35,673 nucleotides of DNA. Source: Aeromonas piscicola (lineage in GTDB: Bacteria > Pseudomonadota > Gammaproteobacteria > Enterobacterales > Aeromonadaceae). The notes beneath the pieces are model-generated. The model searched no databases. It was not told where the DNA came from and saw only the letters and a list, made by a program, of their open reading frames with translations. The position numbers and the translations under genes are program-made. Positions 25,932-35,673 of this stretch are shown in pieces; positions within the stretch are counted from its first letter, which is position 1; the number at the start of each line of letters is the position of its first letter. The stretch covers positions 1 to 35,673 of the forward strand of contig NZ_CDBL01000016.1 in the NCBI RefSeq assembly GCF_000820005.1, written 5' to 3'.

Positions 25932-28083
25932 CCAGCCCCCGCTCACCCGCGCTCACATCCTCAACGTCGTACTGACCTATGCCGCCGTGGCCAGCCTGTG
26001 GATCCTGCTTTCCGACAAGGCGGTTGAGTGGTTGTTCAGCAGCCAGGCCCAGTTCGCCCTGGCCAGCACCATCAAGGGTTGGCTGTTCATCCTCATCACG
26101 TCGCTCATGCTCTATACCATGCTGCGCCGTCGCATCGACATGCCAGTGGTCACCCGTCGCCCCTCCCGGCGCCAGCTTTTGCCCCTTATCCTGACCAACG
26201 GCCTGATCCTGGGGCTCACCGGCATGGCCATCGCCCAGAGCCTGGGTCACACTCAGGACAAGGAGATAGCCCGGATCGAGGCCATCGCCGATCTCAAGAG
26301 CAAGCAGATCACCGAGTGGCTCAATGCCCGTGAGCGCGATGCCCGCCTGCTGATCGAAAAACCGCTCTATGCCAACCTCTATCGCCAGGGGCAAGTCACA
26401 CATCAGGCGGATGCACATCCCCCCCTGATGACCCGGCTGGCCGAGTTCATCTCCATCAGGGGATTCAGCGCGGCGACCGTATTCAGCCCGACCGGCACCG
26501 CCCTGTGGCAGACCCCCGGGGCCAGCGGTCTTGGCGCACCGCTGCGCGAGGCCTTGGCTCATGCGGAAACGGACAACGTCATGCGGGTGGGGCCCTATCT
26601 CGATGAGCAGGGCCAGCCCAGGCTCGACTTCATAGCCCCGCTGTCCATGCCTGGCAGCGCCTCTCCTCTTGTTGTACTGCAAATCAGCTCCAGCGACTGG
26701 CTCAACCACATTCTCAAGCAATGGCCCATTCCGGCCAGCAGCGGGGAAGCCCTGCTGTTTCGCAAACACGGCAATCAGATGCAGTTTCTCAATGACGTGC
26801 GCTATCGCCCCCACTCGGCCCTCACCCTGCAGATCCCCATCGACAACAAGGCGCTGCTGGCGGCCCAGTTTCTCAACGGCGGCGCCAAAGAAGAGCTCAG
26901 ACAGGTTTTCTTGGGCCAGGATTACCGGGGGGTCGAGGTCTTTGGCACCATCCACTCCGTCATCGGCACCGACTGGTATCTGGTAGCCAAGATAGACAAG
27001 GCGGAGCTCAACCACGCCGCCTTCAGGGAGAGCATCTGGATTGGGCTCATAGGCCTGCTGGTGCTCTTCATCGCCAACGCCGGCATCATATTGCTGCGCC
27101 AGCATACCCAGCTATTTATGGCCGAGCAGATCCGCCAATCCCAGGCGGGGCGTCTGCAGGCGCTGCAACTGCTCTCCGCCATTGCCGACAGCTCGGAAGA
27201 CGCCATCTTCGCCAAAGACATGGAAGGCAAATACATCTTGTTCAACCGCGCCGCCAGCCAGTTCGTCGGCAAGCCGGCCGCCGAGATGCTGGGTCAGGAT
27301 GACATGGCCATCTTCCCGCCCGACCAGGCCCGGATGTTGATGGATCTGGGCCAGCAGGTCATCGCCCGCAACAAGGTACAGACACAGGAGGAGTATCTCA
27401 CCCTGCCCAGCGGCGATCGGGTGTTCCTTGCCACCAAGGGACCGCTGCAAGACAACGAAGGTCAGGTGATCGGCATCTTTGGCATCTCCCGCGACATCAC
27501 GGATTTCAAGCGGGCCGAGGCAGGCCTCAAGGAACGGGAAGGGTTGTTTCGCGCCCTGGTGGAACAGTCTCTGGCCGGTATCTACATACTCCAGCAGGGC
27601 CAGCTCTGCTACATCAACCCGGGCTTCGCCCGCCTGTTTGGCTACGGCTCGACCAACGCCCTGCTGAAAGTCGGCACACTGCATGCCTTGGCCAACCCGA
27701 AAGACAGCGACAGGGTGGCGGAGCAATTGCTGCGCTGCGAGCAGGAAGATACCGAGATCCACACCCGTTTCACCGCCTTGCACCACGACCATCAGAACAT
27801 TGAGGTGGAGCTGTATGGACGACGCGTCGACTATCGTGGCCAGCCCGCCGTCCTCGGCCTGTTGCTGGATGTCACCGAGCGGGAGCAGGTCGAGCAGGCC
27901 CTGACCCGCCAGGCTGCGGAATTGCGCCAGCAAAACAGCGAGCTGGAGCGGTTCAACAAGGTGATGGTGGACAGGGAACTGGCCATGCTGACCCTCAAAC
28001 ACCAGATCAATGCGCTGTCACTTCAGCTCGGACAGCAGCCACCCTACCCTCAAGCCCCCACGCCGCCGGAGGTGTCCCTATGA
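25924..28083 (+). CDS. Membrane-bound PAS sensor without kinase domain (719 aa)
   Basis: Three N-terminal membrane segments (about 12-34, 50-68, 85-106) are followed by a periplasmic Cache-like region of some 260 residues and a fourth segment near 370-390. Two PAS domains then follow (about 415-535, with [21 protein letters not shown], and 545-660, with [19 protein letters not shown]). The C-terminus holds a short helix [24 protein letters not shown], a motif seen at the end of PAS regions in some sensor proteins. There is no HisKA, HATPase, GGDEF or EAL domain, so it must act through a partner. It overlaps the response regulator by eight bases and the kinase by four (ATGA). The start at 25924 is chosen over 25858, which lies deep in the regulator gene. 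Confidence 0.9.
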   Translation: MADQPPLTRAHILNVVLTYAAVASLWILLSDKAVEWLFSSQAQFALASTIKGWLFILITSLMLYTMLRRRIDMPVVTRRPSRRQLLPLILTNGLILGLTGMAIAQSLGHTQDKEIARIEAIADLKSKQITEWLNARERDARLLIEKPLYANLYRQGQVTHQADAHPPLMTRLAEFISIRGFSAATVFSPTGTALWQTPGASGLGAPLREALAHAETDNVMRVGPYLDEQGQPRLDFIAPLSMPGSASPLVVLQISSSDWLNHILKQWPIPASSGEALLFRKHGNQMQFLNDVRYRPHSALTLQIPIDNKALLAAQFLNGGAKEELRQVFLGQDYRGVEVFGTIHSVIGTDWYLVAKIDKAELNHAAFRESIWIGLIGLLVLFIANAGIILLRQHTQLFMAEQIRQSQAGRLQALQLLSAIADSSEDAIFAKDMEGKYILFNRAASQFVGKPAAEMLGQDDMAIFPPDQARMLMDLGQQVIARNKVQTQEEYLTLPSGDRVFLATKGPLQDNEGQVIGIFGISRDITDFKRAEAGLKEREGLFRALVEQSLAGIYILQQGQLCYINPGFARLFGYGSTNALLKVGTLHALANPKDSDRVAEQLLRCEQEDTEIHTRFTALHHDHQNIEVELYGRRVDYRGQPAVLGLLLDVTEREQVEQALTRQAAELRQQNSELERFNKVMVDRELAMLTLKHQINALSLQLGQQPPYPQAPTPPEVSL

Positions 28084-31000
28084 TAAGCGGGTCCCAGCTG
28101 TGGCATATCCGTCAGCCCTGGCAACGGTGGGGGGTGTGCCTGTTGGCCATTCTGCTGCCCATTCTCATGTTGCAGATCCGGGTACAGCTGCCCATCGCCT
28201 TTGGCGAACGGCCGCTGCTGGTGCTCTTCATGCTGCCCATCATCCTCTGCGCCCTGCTAGGTGGCCTGCTGCCTGGTTTGCTCAGCACCTTGGTGAGCGC
28301 CCTGGTCACCACCTACTTCCTGCTGCCCCCGCTCCATTCGCTGACCATTGCCGCCGGCCAGGATCTGGTGCAATGGGGGATACTGCTTGCCAATGGCATC
28401 CTCATCAGCCTGCTCAGCGCCGCCATGCATAGATCCCGCGCCCGGGAGAGCCAGCGCTGGCAGGAGCTGATGAACATCCAGTCCCGTCTGCAACAGAGCG
28501 AAACCCGCTTTCAGGCCACCTTTGAGCAGGCGGCGGTGGGCATTGCCCTGGTCGCCCCGGACGGCAAGTGGCTGCGGGTCAACCAGCGGCTGTGCGACAT
28601 GGTGGGCTACCAAGCCGATGAGTTGATGGGCATGACCTTCCAGCAGATCACGCACCCGGACGATCTCTTTATCGATCAGGCCTACGTTGGCCAGATGCTG
28701 GCGGGCGAGCGACCTCACTACACCCTGGAAAAACGCTACCTGCGAAAGGGGGGCGACATCCTCTGGATCACCCTCACAGTGGCGCTGGTCCGGGATCTCA
28801 AGGGGGAGCCCGACTATTTCATCTCGATCATCGAGGACAACCAGCAACGCAAGGAGACCGAGGAGGCCCTGCGCCGCAATGAGGTGATCCTGCGCGAATC
28901 TCAGCATCTGGCCAAGATAGGCAACTGGCGCTGGCACATTGCCGACAACAGCCACTACTGGTCACCCGAGATCTACCGTATCTATGGCCGCGACCAGTCC
29001 CTCCCTCCCGCCGTCTACCCCGAGGTGAGGAAATATTTCACCCAGGAGGGGTGGCGCGCCATCGCCCAGTCCGTCGAGCATTGCCTGCAGACCGGCTATC
29101 CCTACGAGTGCGATGCCGAGGTGATCCACGAACAGGGGGATCCCATCTGGATCATTGCCCGGGGCGCTGCCTTGCGTGATGGCAGTGGCGCCATCGTCGA
29201 GCTGTACGGCACTGTGCAGGACATCACCGAGCGAAAACTGGCCGAGCAGCAGCTGTTGCAAAACCAGCAGGTGGCACTCGATACCCAGCGCCGCGCCCGC
29301 CTGGCGGCACTGAATCTGATGGACGATGCCATCAGCGCCCGCATCCGTGCAGAGACCACCAGCACAGCCCTGCGCAATAGCGAACAGCGCCTGCTGATGG
29401 CCCAGGAAGGGGCACACGTCGGCATCTGGGAGTGGGACATCCCGAGCGGCCAGCTGTTCTTCTCTCCCGAATGTGCCCGCCTCTATGGCCGCAGTGTGGA
29501 GCAGCTCAGCAAGTTTCACGCCTGGCAAAGTTGCGTGCATCCGGACGACAAGGCCCGCATCGACAAGCTGCTCTCCGAATTGCCCGCAGCGGGCAAACCG
29601 CTCGAGATAGAATTTCGCATCCAGCAGCCCAATGGCGATATCCGCTGGCTGGTGAGCAAGGGCAGCGTCTATCGGGATGCCCAACAGCGCCCGCTGCGCC
29701 TGCTTGGCATCAATCTGGATATCACGGAGCGCAAGCAGGCCGAACAGCAGTTGCGGCAACTGTCGCTGGCCCTGGAGCAGAGCCCGGATGGCGTCTTCAT
29801 CACGGATACCCATGCCCGCATCGAATACGTCAACGTTGCCTTCCTGGCCGCCAGCGGATACCAGCAGAGTGAAGTGATAGGCCAGACCCCTTCCCTGCTG
29901 CGCTCCGGCCTCACTCCCAAGGCGACCTATGTTGCCCTGTGGGACGCTATCCATCAGGGGCAGCGCTGGCATGGCGAGTTCATCAACCGCCGCAAGGATG
30001 GCTCCCACTATCAGGTGCTGGCCACCGTCTCCCCCATTCGGCAGGAGAACGGGGTGGTAACCCACTATGTGACCGTGCAGGCGGACATCACGGAGAAGAA
30101 ACAGCTCGGCGAGGAGCTGGATCAATACCGCTACCACCTGGAAGAGATGGTCAACGAGCGCACCCTGCAACTGGCCCAGGCTCACCAACGGGCGGAGAGC
30201 GCCAACCGTGCCAAGAGCGCCTTCCTGGCCAACATGAGCCACGAGATCCGTACCCCCATGAACGCCATTTTGGGGCTCACCTATCTGCTCAAGCGCGATA
30301 CTCCGGATCACACCCAGCACGATCGGCTGGAGAAGATAGACAACGCAGCCCAGCACCTGCTCACCATCATCAACGACATTCTGGATCTCTCCAAAATCGA
30401 TGCGGGCAAGATGGTGCTGGAGCAGAGTGACTTCTCCCTCACCGCCATGCTGGACAACGTCAGCGCCCTGATGAGCGAGCAAGCACGCGCCAAGGGGCTC
30501 ACCATCATAGTCGACATAGGGGATACACCCGCCTGGGTCCATGGCGACATCACCCGTTTGCGCCAGGCGCTGCTCAACTACGCGGCCAATGCCATCAAGT
30601 TCACCGAACAGGGCTCGGTCACCCTGCGGGTACGGATAGAACGCCCGCTGCCCACGGGTTACCTGCTGCGCTTCGAGGTGGAAGACACCGGCATCGGCAT
30701 CAGTGCGGAACAGAGCGAGAAGCTGTTCCAGGCATTCGAGCAGGCCGACGTCTCCACCACCCGCAAGTACGGCGGCACCGGCCTTGGCCTGGCGATCACC
30801 AGCCGCCTCGCCACCCTGATGGGGGGCGAGGTCGGTCTGAGCAGCGTACCGGGCAAAGGCAGCTGCTTCTGGTTCACCGCCCTGCTCTCCCTGGGTCAGG
30901 GGGAGCCGCAGCAAGCCGCGCGACTCGAGCAGACGGTGCAGCAGGCGCTCTTTTTCTCCAACCATGCCCGGGTGCTGCTGGTGGAGGACAATGCCATCAA

Positions 31001-32051
31001 CCGCGAGGTGGTGCTGGAGCTGCTCAACAACAGCGGCCTCGTCATCGAGACCGCCGTCAATGGCCAGGAAGCGCTGGAGAGGGTCAGCCAGCACGCCTTC
31101 GATCTGATCCTGATGGACATACAAATGCCCCTGATGGATGGCTACACGGCCACTCGCGCCATCCGTATCTTGCCGGGCTGGGAGAAGACCCCCATTCTGG
31201 CACTGACCGCCAGTGCCTTTGAAGAGGACAAAAAAGCCTGTGAGGCAGCAGGCATGAACGATTTCATCGCCAAGCCAGTGACCCCCGCCAAGTTGTTTGA
31301 GGCGCTGCAACAGTGGTTGCCCGCCAGCACGCCGTTGCAGCCTCAATACCAGCGCCGGGCCAGTGATACCCTGATAGCTCCACTCGCCCGGCTGCAATCC
31401 TTCCCCGGTCTGGATCTGCAACAGGGGCTGGCGGCACTGCAGGGCAATCAGGTGAAATACGCCGCCTTGCTGCGCCACTTCGCCAGTGAGCACAGTCAGG
31501 ACATGCCACTGCTCAGCAGCCATCTGCAAGCGGGCGATAAACCGGCCGCCACACGCCTCGCCCACACCTTGCGCGGCGTCGCCGCGACTTTGGGCTGGGT
31601 GTCCCTGGCCGACCAGAGCCAGCGGCTGGAACACGACCTGTCCCGCGATGGCAGCGAGCTGACCGATCAAATGGCGGAGATAGCGAACGGACTCGGTGCC
31701 CTGCTTGAACTGCTGGGTCAGGAAGAGCCTGAGCCCACCTGCGTATCGGCCCCCATCAACGGCCACTGGCAGCAGCAGTTGCTGCGCCAGATTGAAGGCC
31801 TGCTGCTGCAAAGCGACACAGCCGTCATTCCGCTGTTCGAGCAGTACGCAGGTCCCCTGCTTCTCAGCCTCGGGCCCAAAGGGGAGACACTGGCCCGCCA
31901 GTTGAAAGTGTTCGACTTCGACAGCGCCCTGCTCACCCTGCGCAGCCTGCAGGTGGCGCAGGAAGATACCACCGGATTTGAACCGGCCAGCCCGGATGCG
32001 CCAACCCTGCATCCTGCGGCGACAAAGAGAGATAAAGGGTTGAATCACTGA
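28080..32051 (+). CDS. DUF4118/multi-PAS hybrid histidine kinase with REC and HPt (1323 aa)
   Basis: Domains in order: a DUF4118-type membrane region (about residues 15-115, with [24 protein letters not shown]); four PAS domains (about 145-255, 275-390, 435-555, 560-680); HisKA with H721 in [14 protein letters not shown]; HATPase (NYAANAIKF about 830, DTGIGI about 870, GGTGLGL about 900); a REC domain with D1013 in [14 protein letters not shown]; and an HPt domain with H1162 in [13 protein letters not shown]. All relay residues are present, so it can run His-Asp-His transfer and hand phosphate to a separate receiver. The REC-HD-GYP regulator two genes upstream is the natural target. About 100 residues after HPt are unassigned. 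The ATG overlaps the previous stop. Confidence 0.95.
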   Translation: MISGSQLWHIRQPWQRWGVCLLAILLPILMLQIRVQLPIAFGERPLLVLFMLPIILCALLGGLLPGLLSTLVSALVTTYFLLPPLHSLTIAAGQDLVQWGILLANGILISLLSAAMHRSRARESQRWQELMNIQSRLQQSETRFQATFEQAAVGIALVAPDGKWLRVNQRLCDMVGYQADELMGMTFQQITHPDDLFIDQAYVGQMLAGERPHYTLEKRYLRKGGDILWITLTVALVRDLKGEPDYFISIIEDNQQRKETEEALRRNEVILRESQHLAKIGNWRWHIADNSHYWSPEIYRIYGRDQSLPPAVYPEVRKYFTQEGWRAIAQSVEHCLQTGYPYECDAEVIHEQGDPIWIIARGAALRDGSGAIVELYGTVQDITERKLAEQQLLQNQQVALDTQRRARLAALNLMDDAISARIRAETTSTALRNSEQRLLMAQEGAHVGIWEWDIPSGQLFFSPECARLYGRSVEQLSKFHAWQSCVHPDDKARIDKLLSELPAAGKPLEIEFRIQQPNGDIRWLVSKGSVYRDAQQRPLRLLGINLDITERKQAEQQLRQLSLALEQSPDGVFITDTHARIEYVNVAFLAASGYQQSEVIGQTPSLLRSGLTPKATYVALWDAIHQGQRWHGEFINRRKDGSHYQVLATVSPIRQENGVVTHYVTVQADITEKKQLGEELDQYRYHLEEMVNERTLQLAQAHQRAESANRAKSAFLANMSHEIRTPMNAILGLTYLLKRDTPDHTQHDRLEKIDNAAQHLLTIINDILDLSKIDAGKMVLEQSDFSLTAMLDNVSALMSEQARAKGLTIIVDIGDTPAWVHGDITRLRQALLNYAANAIKFTEQGSVTLRVRIERPLPTGYLLRFEVEDTGIGISAEQSEKLFQAFEQADVSTTRKYGGTGLGLAITSRLATLMGGEVGLSSVPGKGSCFWFTALLSLGQGEPQQAARLEQTVQQALFFSNHARVLLVEDNAINREVVLELLNNSGLVIETAVNGQEALERVSQHAFDLILMDIQMPLMDGYTATRAIRILPGWEKTPILALTASAFEEDKKACEAAGMNDFIAKPVTPAKLFEALQQWLPASTPLQPQYQRRASDTLIAPLARLQSFPGLDLQQGLAALQGNQVKYAALLRHFASEHSQDMPLLSSHLQAGDKPAATRLAHTLRGVAATLGWVSLADQSQRLEHDLSRDGSELTDQMAEIANGLGALLELLGQEEPEPTCVSAPINGHWQQQLLRQIEGLLLQSDTAVIPLFEQYAGPLLLSLGPKGETLARQLKVFDFDSALLTLRSLQVAQEDTTGFEPASPDAPTLHPAATKRDKGLNH

Positions 32052-32169
32052 ATAAAGTCATGCATATAGTGTTGGTTCCCCTGTCGAACACGTTCCCTTG
32101 CGGCCACGTTTTCGCCCGGCTGGGCACCACCTGTTGAAGCATGCCGACGATCTTCACTCATTGGCCGTC

Positions 32170-32183
32170 TGACGCCCGCGTCA
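32170..32183. promoter_or_regulatory. Inverted repeat in the kinase-hisF gap
   Basis: TGACGC (32170-32175) and GCGTCA (32178-32183) flank two Cs, 48 bases before hisF. The 180-base gap 32052-32231 holds no gene I can support and no confident promoter. If hisF needs its own promoter, this symmetric site is a candidate operator; the evidence is symmetry and position only. Confidence 0.3.
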
Positions 32184-32231
32184 TCCGGCAATAACGATGT
32201 TTTTAACCGTGCGTTACATGGAGCAACGAGC

Positions 32232-33005
32232 ATGTTGTCAAAGCGTATTATCCCCTGTCTGGACGTCAAAGATGGCGTCGTGGTCAAGGGAGTGCAATTT
32301 CGAAATCATGAAGTGATGGGCGGTATCGTCGAGCTCGCCCGCCGCTACGCAGAAGAAGGGGCCGACGAGCTGGTGTTCTATGACATCACCGCCTCAAGCG
32401 ATGCCCGGGTGGTAGACAAGAGCTGGGTGAGCCGGGTGGCGGAAGTCATCGACATCCCCTTCTGCGTCGCCGGTGGCATCAAAAGCGTTGAGGATGCCCG
32501 CCAGATCCTGGAATTTGGCGCCGACAAGGTCTCCATCAACTCACCGGCACTGGCGGATCCCGGCCTCATCACCCGGCTGGCGGAGCGCTTTGGCGTGCAG
32601 TGTGTGGTGGTGGGGATCGACTCCTACTTCGATGCCGACACAGGTCACTATCAGGTCAAGCAGTTCACCGGTGACGAGAGCCGCACCCGCACCACGGCCT
32701 GGCACACTCTCGATTGGGTGCAGGAGGCGCAAAAACGCGGCGCCGGTGAAATCGTGCTGAACGTGATGAACCAGGATGGCATGCGTCAGGGCTACGACCT
32801 CGAGCAGCTCAAGCTGGTCCGTGCCGTCTGCAAGGTGCCCCTCATCGCCTCCGGCGGCGCGGGTGCCATGGAACACTTTCGCGATGCCTTTACCCTCGCA
32901 GACGTGGACGGGGCCCTGGCCGCCTCTGTTTTCCACAAGGGCCTTATCCCCATTCCCGAATTGAAACGCTGGCTGAAAAATGAAGGAGTCGCCATCCGTG
33001 AGTAA
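32232..33005 (+). CDS. hisF: Imidazole glycerol phosphate synthase cyclase subunit
   Basis: A beta/alpha-barrel cyclase that uses HisH-derived ammonia to make IGP and AICAR. Landmarks: [20 protein letters not shown] (D11), [34 protein letters not shown] (second Asp near 130), [14 protein letters not shown] and [13 protein letters not shown]. 257 residues; GGAG lies seven bases before the ATG. It is cut off from hisA by the signalling module but remains next to hisI, with an eight-base overlap. Confidence 0.97.
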   Translation: MLSKRIIPCLDVKDGVVVKGVQFRNHEVMGGIVELARRYAEEGADELVFYDITASSDARVVDKSWVSRVAEVIDIPFCVAGGIKSVEDARQILEFGADKVSINSPALADPGLITRLAERFGVQCVVVGIDSYFDADTGHYQVKQFTGDESRTRTTAWHTLDWVQEAQKRGAGEIVLNVMNQDGMRQGYDLEQLKLVRAVCKVPLIASGGAGAMEHFRDAFTLADVDGALAASVFHKGLIPIPELKRWLKNEGVAIRE

Positions 33006-33633
33006 TCAAGATGTTGTAAACCAGGCACCGCTGATTGAACGCCTGGACTGGGCAAAGTGTGATGGCATGATCCCCGCCATCGTCCAGCATGCCGCCAGCG
33101 GCGAGGTGTTGATGCAAGGCTTCATGACCCGCGAAGCGCTGGAAAAAACCCAAACCACAGGTCAGGTCACCTTCTTCAGCCGCAGCAAGCAGCGCCTCTG
33201 GACCAAGGGCGAAAGCTCGGGCCATGTGCTCAAGCTGGTCGCCATCAGCACCGACTGCGATCAGGACTCTCTGCTGATCGCCGCCAATCCGGTCGGCCCC
33301 ACCTGCCATCTGGGCACGCCATCCTGCTTCGACGGTCACCCTGTGCCGCCGCTTGGCTTCCTGGCCGAGCTTGAGCAGATCCTGGCATCGCGCAAGGGCG
33401 CAGACCCCGCCACCAGCTACACCGCCAGCCTGTACGCCAAAGGCACCAAGCGTATCGCCCAGAAGGTGGGTGAAGAAGGTGTTGAAGTGGCACTGGCCGC
33501 CATGGCCAAGGATCGGGAGGAGCTTATCAATGAATCCGCCGACCTGCTCTACCACCTCACAGTCCTGCTGCAAAACGAGGGGCTGGGATTGAAGGATGTG
33601 GTGCAGCGGCTTTATAAGCGCCATCAGAAATAA
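32998..33633 (+). CDS. hisI: Bifunctional phosphoribosyl-AMP cyclohydrolase/phosphoribosyl-ATP pyrophosphatase
   Basis: Fused HisI-HisE, catalysing steps 3 and 2. The HisI part includes [28 protein letters not shown] and the metal-binding [10 protein letters not shown] and [12 protein letters not shown]. The HisE part has [30 protein letters not shown] chose GTG at 32998 (SNQDVVNQ...) because AAGGAG lies nine bases before it and the overlap with hisF matches other enterics; the ATG at 32980 would contain that binding site. 211 residues. It is the last gene of the operon. Confidence 0.95.
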   Translation: MSNQDVVNQAPLIERLDWAKCDGMIPAIVQHAASGEVLMQGFMTREALEKTQTTGQVTFFSRSKQRLWTKGESSGHVLKLVAISTDCDQDSLLIAANPVGPTCHLGTPSCFDGHPVPPLGFLAELEQILASRKGADPATSYTASLYAKGTKRIAQKVGEEGVEVALAAMAKDREELINESADLLYHLTVLLQNEGLGLKDVVQRLYKRHQK

Positions 33634-33643
33634 TATTCCTGTG

Positions 33644-33674
33644 TAGAAATGGGCGCATGCCCATTTCTATTTTA
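33644..33674 (+). terminator. Terminator of the his operon
   Basis: TAGAAATGGGC (33644-33654) is perfectly complementary to GCCCATTTCTA (33659-33669) over a GCAT loop, followed by TTTTA. The stop codon of the converging KAP gene lies inside the right arm, so both genes share this end. Confidence 0.75.
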
Positions 33675-35133
33675 AATTACATGCTAGCTCAACAAGATCT
33701 TGGTACTCATTAATATTTATACTCTGATTTGCCAAATGATATGCTAATAGCGCCTCTTCATGTCTAGCCTCGGAAAATGAATCTATTGAATGTTTACCTA
33801 ATACCCCCCCTATCGAAATGGCTTCCTTTGCCGCAACTAATTGAGCTTTGTTTTTGATGGAGTAAAAGAAACAACCTATGTATTTTGATATGCTTACTTC
33901 AGCTTTTAAAAACTCGGAGCCATTGTTCTCCAAAGGCAAATGAAAACTCAATTCTTTATTGAATTTAAATCGTTCGTAGAACCCAATATTGGAGACTGGT
34001 TTAGAACTATCATTTCTAAGTGATAGTTCTAAACTAACTATCTGCCTATATAAATCAGGCACATACTCCTTGGATAAAAGAAGTATGGAAAAAACCACCA
34101 AATCAAAATCATCACTAACGTTTGATATCGCAGCCTTTATTTTGTCTATGTATTGCTCAATATTTCTAAGCTTTAGACCGAAAACATCTGCGATTACAGA
34201 TAGCAACCATGAAAATTCGCTTATTGTTTTAAATCTTGGGAAAAGATGCTCGCATGATGCACCATCAAGAGTCATATTGCTTTCAATGAATGACGCTTTT
34301 GATATTTCCTTTAAGGAAAATTGTCGCCTGAAAAAACGTCTTAGATAAGCAGATGCATCAAATCCTTCGCCATATATTACCTTTATGGCATGTTGTAACT
34401 GTTCGGTATCCGTTGCCAAGACAAAGACCACACCGGGGATATCGAATATATGCTTGATGGTTTCCAGCATTTCTACCGCATAGGAGGGACGACAGCGATC
34501 CAGCTCATCGATCAAGATAAAAGCTGGGTAATCTAGTTTTCCATCACTTAAACCAACGGCCCCCTCGACCCATTGCCGTATCTCCTTTTTAAGATACTGA
34601 ATAGATTCATAACGCTCTTTTTGGTTGCTGCAGAGGGCATCAACCAATTGATTGGCATCCTCCTTTTCCAGAGAAAAATCGTCCTCTTCCAGTCCAGCTT
34701 TCTTGATGGCCGCTTTCAACGCCAGTTTGCCGCCGACCTTGAATAATCCCAACAAACGCTGGCGCATGCCATCGGGAATAGGGTTCTCTTTACCTGCAAT
34801 ATGCTTTAGCTGGTCAATAATCGACGAGATCACCGTCAACAAGGGATCATCAGAAAAGTCCTGCTGCCAGGCATCGATATAGACGGTGGGATAGTGCTGT
34901 TTCAGCTCCATATACCAACGCTTGATAAACCAGGTCTTGCCCGCCCCCCATTCGGCATTGAGGTTCAGCACATAGTTGCGCTGTGTGCCCTCGGCCGCCA
35001 GATAGTTGGTAAGAAAATCGGCGTAACGAGCACGGTCCAACCTGTCACCTGCCAACTCTTCCACTACACCGTCAATGGCTCCCGGGCCATCCCATGGGAG
35101 TGGCTCACCCCAATTAAATGCTGCAAGCGTCAT
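33667..35133 (-). CDS. KAP-family P-loop NTPase (488 aa)
   Basis: A KAP NTPase. Walker A is NAEWGAGKTWF (K66-T67), Walker B is FILIDELDRC (D209-D212), and the KAP-typical DELDRCRPSYAVEMLE follows. PGVVFVLATDTEQL matches the sensor strand. No membrane segment interrupts the domain, unlike many KAP proteins. The family includes F-plasmid PifA, which blocks phage T7, and other defence-associated proteins. The N-terminal 250 residues are encoded in moderately GC-rich DNA; the C-terminal part (33667 to about 34400) is clearly AT-rich and lacks recognised motifs. It is monocistronic, between the his operon and a fatty-acyl ligase, and looks like an insertion. A defence function is inference. Confidence 0.88.
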   Translation of the reverse strand: MTLAAFNWGEPLPWDGPGAIDGVVEELAGDRLDRARYADFLTNYLAAEGTQRNYVLNLNAEWGAGKTWFIKRWYMELKQHYPTVYIDAWQQDFSDDPLLTVISSIIDQLKHIAGKENPIPDGMRQRLLGLFKVGGKLALKAAIKKAGLEEDDFSLEKEDANQLVDALCSNQKERYESIQYLKKEIRQWVEGAVGLSDGKLDYPAFILIDELDRCRPSYAVEMLETIKHIFDIPGVVFVLATDTEQLQHAIKVIYGEGFDASAYLRRFFRRQFSLKEISKASFIESNMTLDGASCEHLFPRFKTISEFSWLLSVIADVFGLKLRNIEQYIDKIKAAISNVSDDFDLVVFSILLLSKEYVPDLYRQIVSLELSLRNDSSKPVSNIGFYERFKFNKELSFHLPLENNGSEFLKAEVSISKYIGCFFYSIKNKAQLVAAKEAISIGGVLGKHSIDSFSEARHEEALLAYHLANQSININEYQDLVELACNLK

Positions 35134-35207
35134 AATGCTTCCCTATCTCGATATTGAGCAGGATATTACCAGAGTGAGTTCCGAAAGAGTTTGATGAACA
35201 TACAAAT

Positions 35208-35244
35208 TTGGCGCCATATCACCCACAGGGCAATATGACGCCAA
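35208..35244. repeat. Inverted repeat between KAP gene and acyl-CoA synthetase
   Basis: TTGGCG-C-CATAT (35208-35219) is complementary to ATATG-A-CGCCAA (35233-35244) apart from one central mismatch, over a 13-base loop. It lies about 33 bases past the synthetase stop and may act as its terminator on the minus strand, though the T tract is weak. The rest of 35134-35277 shows nothing else. Confidence 0.45.
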
Positions 35245-35277
35245 CTTAAACGTTCACATGACAGTGACCGCCAGCCA

Positions 35278-35673
35278 TTACCCGAACTGCTGGCGCAACA
35301 TGAACTTCTGCACCTTGCCGGTGGAGGTCTTGGGCAGGGGGGTGAAGATGATCCGCTTGGGGGCCTTGAAGTGGGCCATCTGCTCGCGGCAAAACGCAAT
35401 CAGCTCGGCCTGGCTCAGCTCTCTGCCCTCCTTGAGTTTCACGAAGGCACAGGGCACCTCCCCCCACTTTTCGTCCGGCATGGCGATCACCGCCACCTCG
35501 TCCACATCGGGATGGCGATAGAGCACGTCCTCCACCTCCAGGCTGGAGATGTTCTCCCCGCCCGAGATGATGATGTCCTTGGATCTGTCCTTGATCTCCA
35601 CATAGCCATCAGGGTGCCACACCGCCAGATCGCCGCTGCGAAACCAGCCCTCCGCCATCGCCTCGGCACTGGC
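35278..35673 (-). CDS. Acyl-CoA synthetase, C-terminal part (partial)
   Basis: The reading frame enters the window at 35673 and continues for 131 residues to TAA at 35278-35280. It carries the AMP-binding enzyme C-terminal domain: GWFRSGDLAVWHPDGYVEIKDR, then SKDIIISGGENISSLEVEDVL, then DEKWGEVPCAFVKLKEG, and PKTSTGKVQKFMLRQQFG with the catalytic Lys in GKVQK. The ENISSLEVEDVLYRHP style resembles medium/long-chain acyl-CoA synthetases of the AlkK type rather than FadD, and the sequence is distinct from fadD at 11960-13672. The first part is outside the window, so substrate class is a guess. Confidence 0.92.
   Translation of the reverse strand, partial: ASAEAMAEGWFRSGDLAVWHPDGYVEIKDRSKDIIISGGENISSLEVEDVLYRHPDVDEVAVIAMPDEKWGEVPCAFVKLKEGRELSQAELIAFCREQMAHFKAPKRIIFTPLPKTSTGKVQKFMLRQQFG

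Noticed and set aside
28962..32048. A 1028-codon open frame on the minus strand opposite the hybrid kinase
   Set aside because: It is a shadow of a GC-rich gene. The translation is rich in Gln, Gly and His without domain motifs, while the plus strand encodes every expected kinase motif.

Overview
The window looks like a gammaproteobacterial chromosome, most likely Aeromonas. Three things point there: high-GC housekeeping genes, the E. coli-like order yoaA-tsaB-yeaY-fadD-rnd, and an attenuated histidine operon with the leader MKFTLLKTHHHHHHPD. The species call is inference from gene order and sequence style; no database was searched.

About 1-9.9 kb is visibly AT-richer and accessory. It opens with the tail-tip end of a lambda-like siphophage: the 3' end of an upstream gene, two minor tail proteins, a DUF6950/NlpC-P60-like protein and a large J-like tip protein. 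These form two transcription units. Each is closed by an intrinsic terminator, and each is preceded by the same 17-base element, which includes an inverted repeat overlapping the ribosome binding site. Behind the tail genes lie two cargo operons. The minus-strand one (5293-7414) encodes a DUF3289-like protein, a 79-residue membrane protein and an unrecognised 254-residue protein. The plus-strand one (7684-9715) encodes a small duplicated-motif protein, a stand-alone ComEC-type metallo-beta-lactamase-fold protein and a membrane protein with four hydrophobic segments. Twin palindromes precede the second operon. A perfect 18-bp-arm inverted repeat follows it, near the point where host-like composition begins.

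About 9.95-18.4 kb is core chromosome: a periplasmic solute-binding-like protein on the plus strand, then on the minus strand yoaA, tsaB, a Slp/YeaY lipoprotein, an alpha/beta hydrolase, fadD and rnd. A small disordered-protein gene sits upstream of yoaA.

About 18.5-33.65 kb is the histidine operon: hisL and its attenuator, then hisG-D-C-B-H-A, then hisF and hisIE. It is unusual in two ways. A 28-codon ORF is coupled by overlapping stop/start codons between hisB and hisH. A 7.2-kb three-gene signalling module sits between hisA and hisF: a REC-HD-GYP response regulator, a membrane PAS sensor without a kinase domain, and a DUF4118/4xPAS hybrid histidine kinase with REC and HPt domains. The module looks like a complete phosphorelay ending in cyclic-di-GMP breakdown.

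After the his terminator a KAP-family P-loop NTPase (minus strand) appears to be an accessory insertion. The window ends inside the C-terminal part of an acyl-CoA synthetase. I saw no tRNA, rRNA, CRISPR array or insertion sequence, and no gene-free stretch longer than 300 bases.
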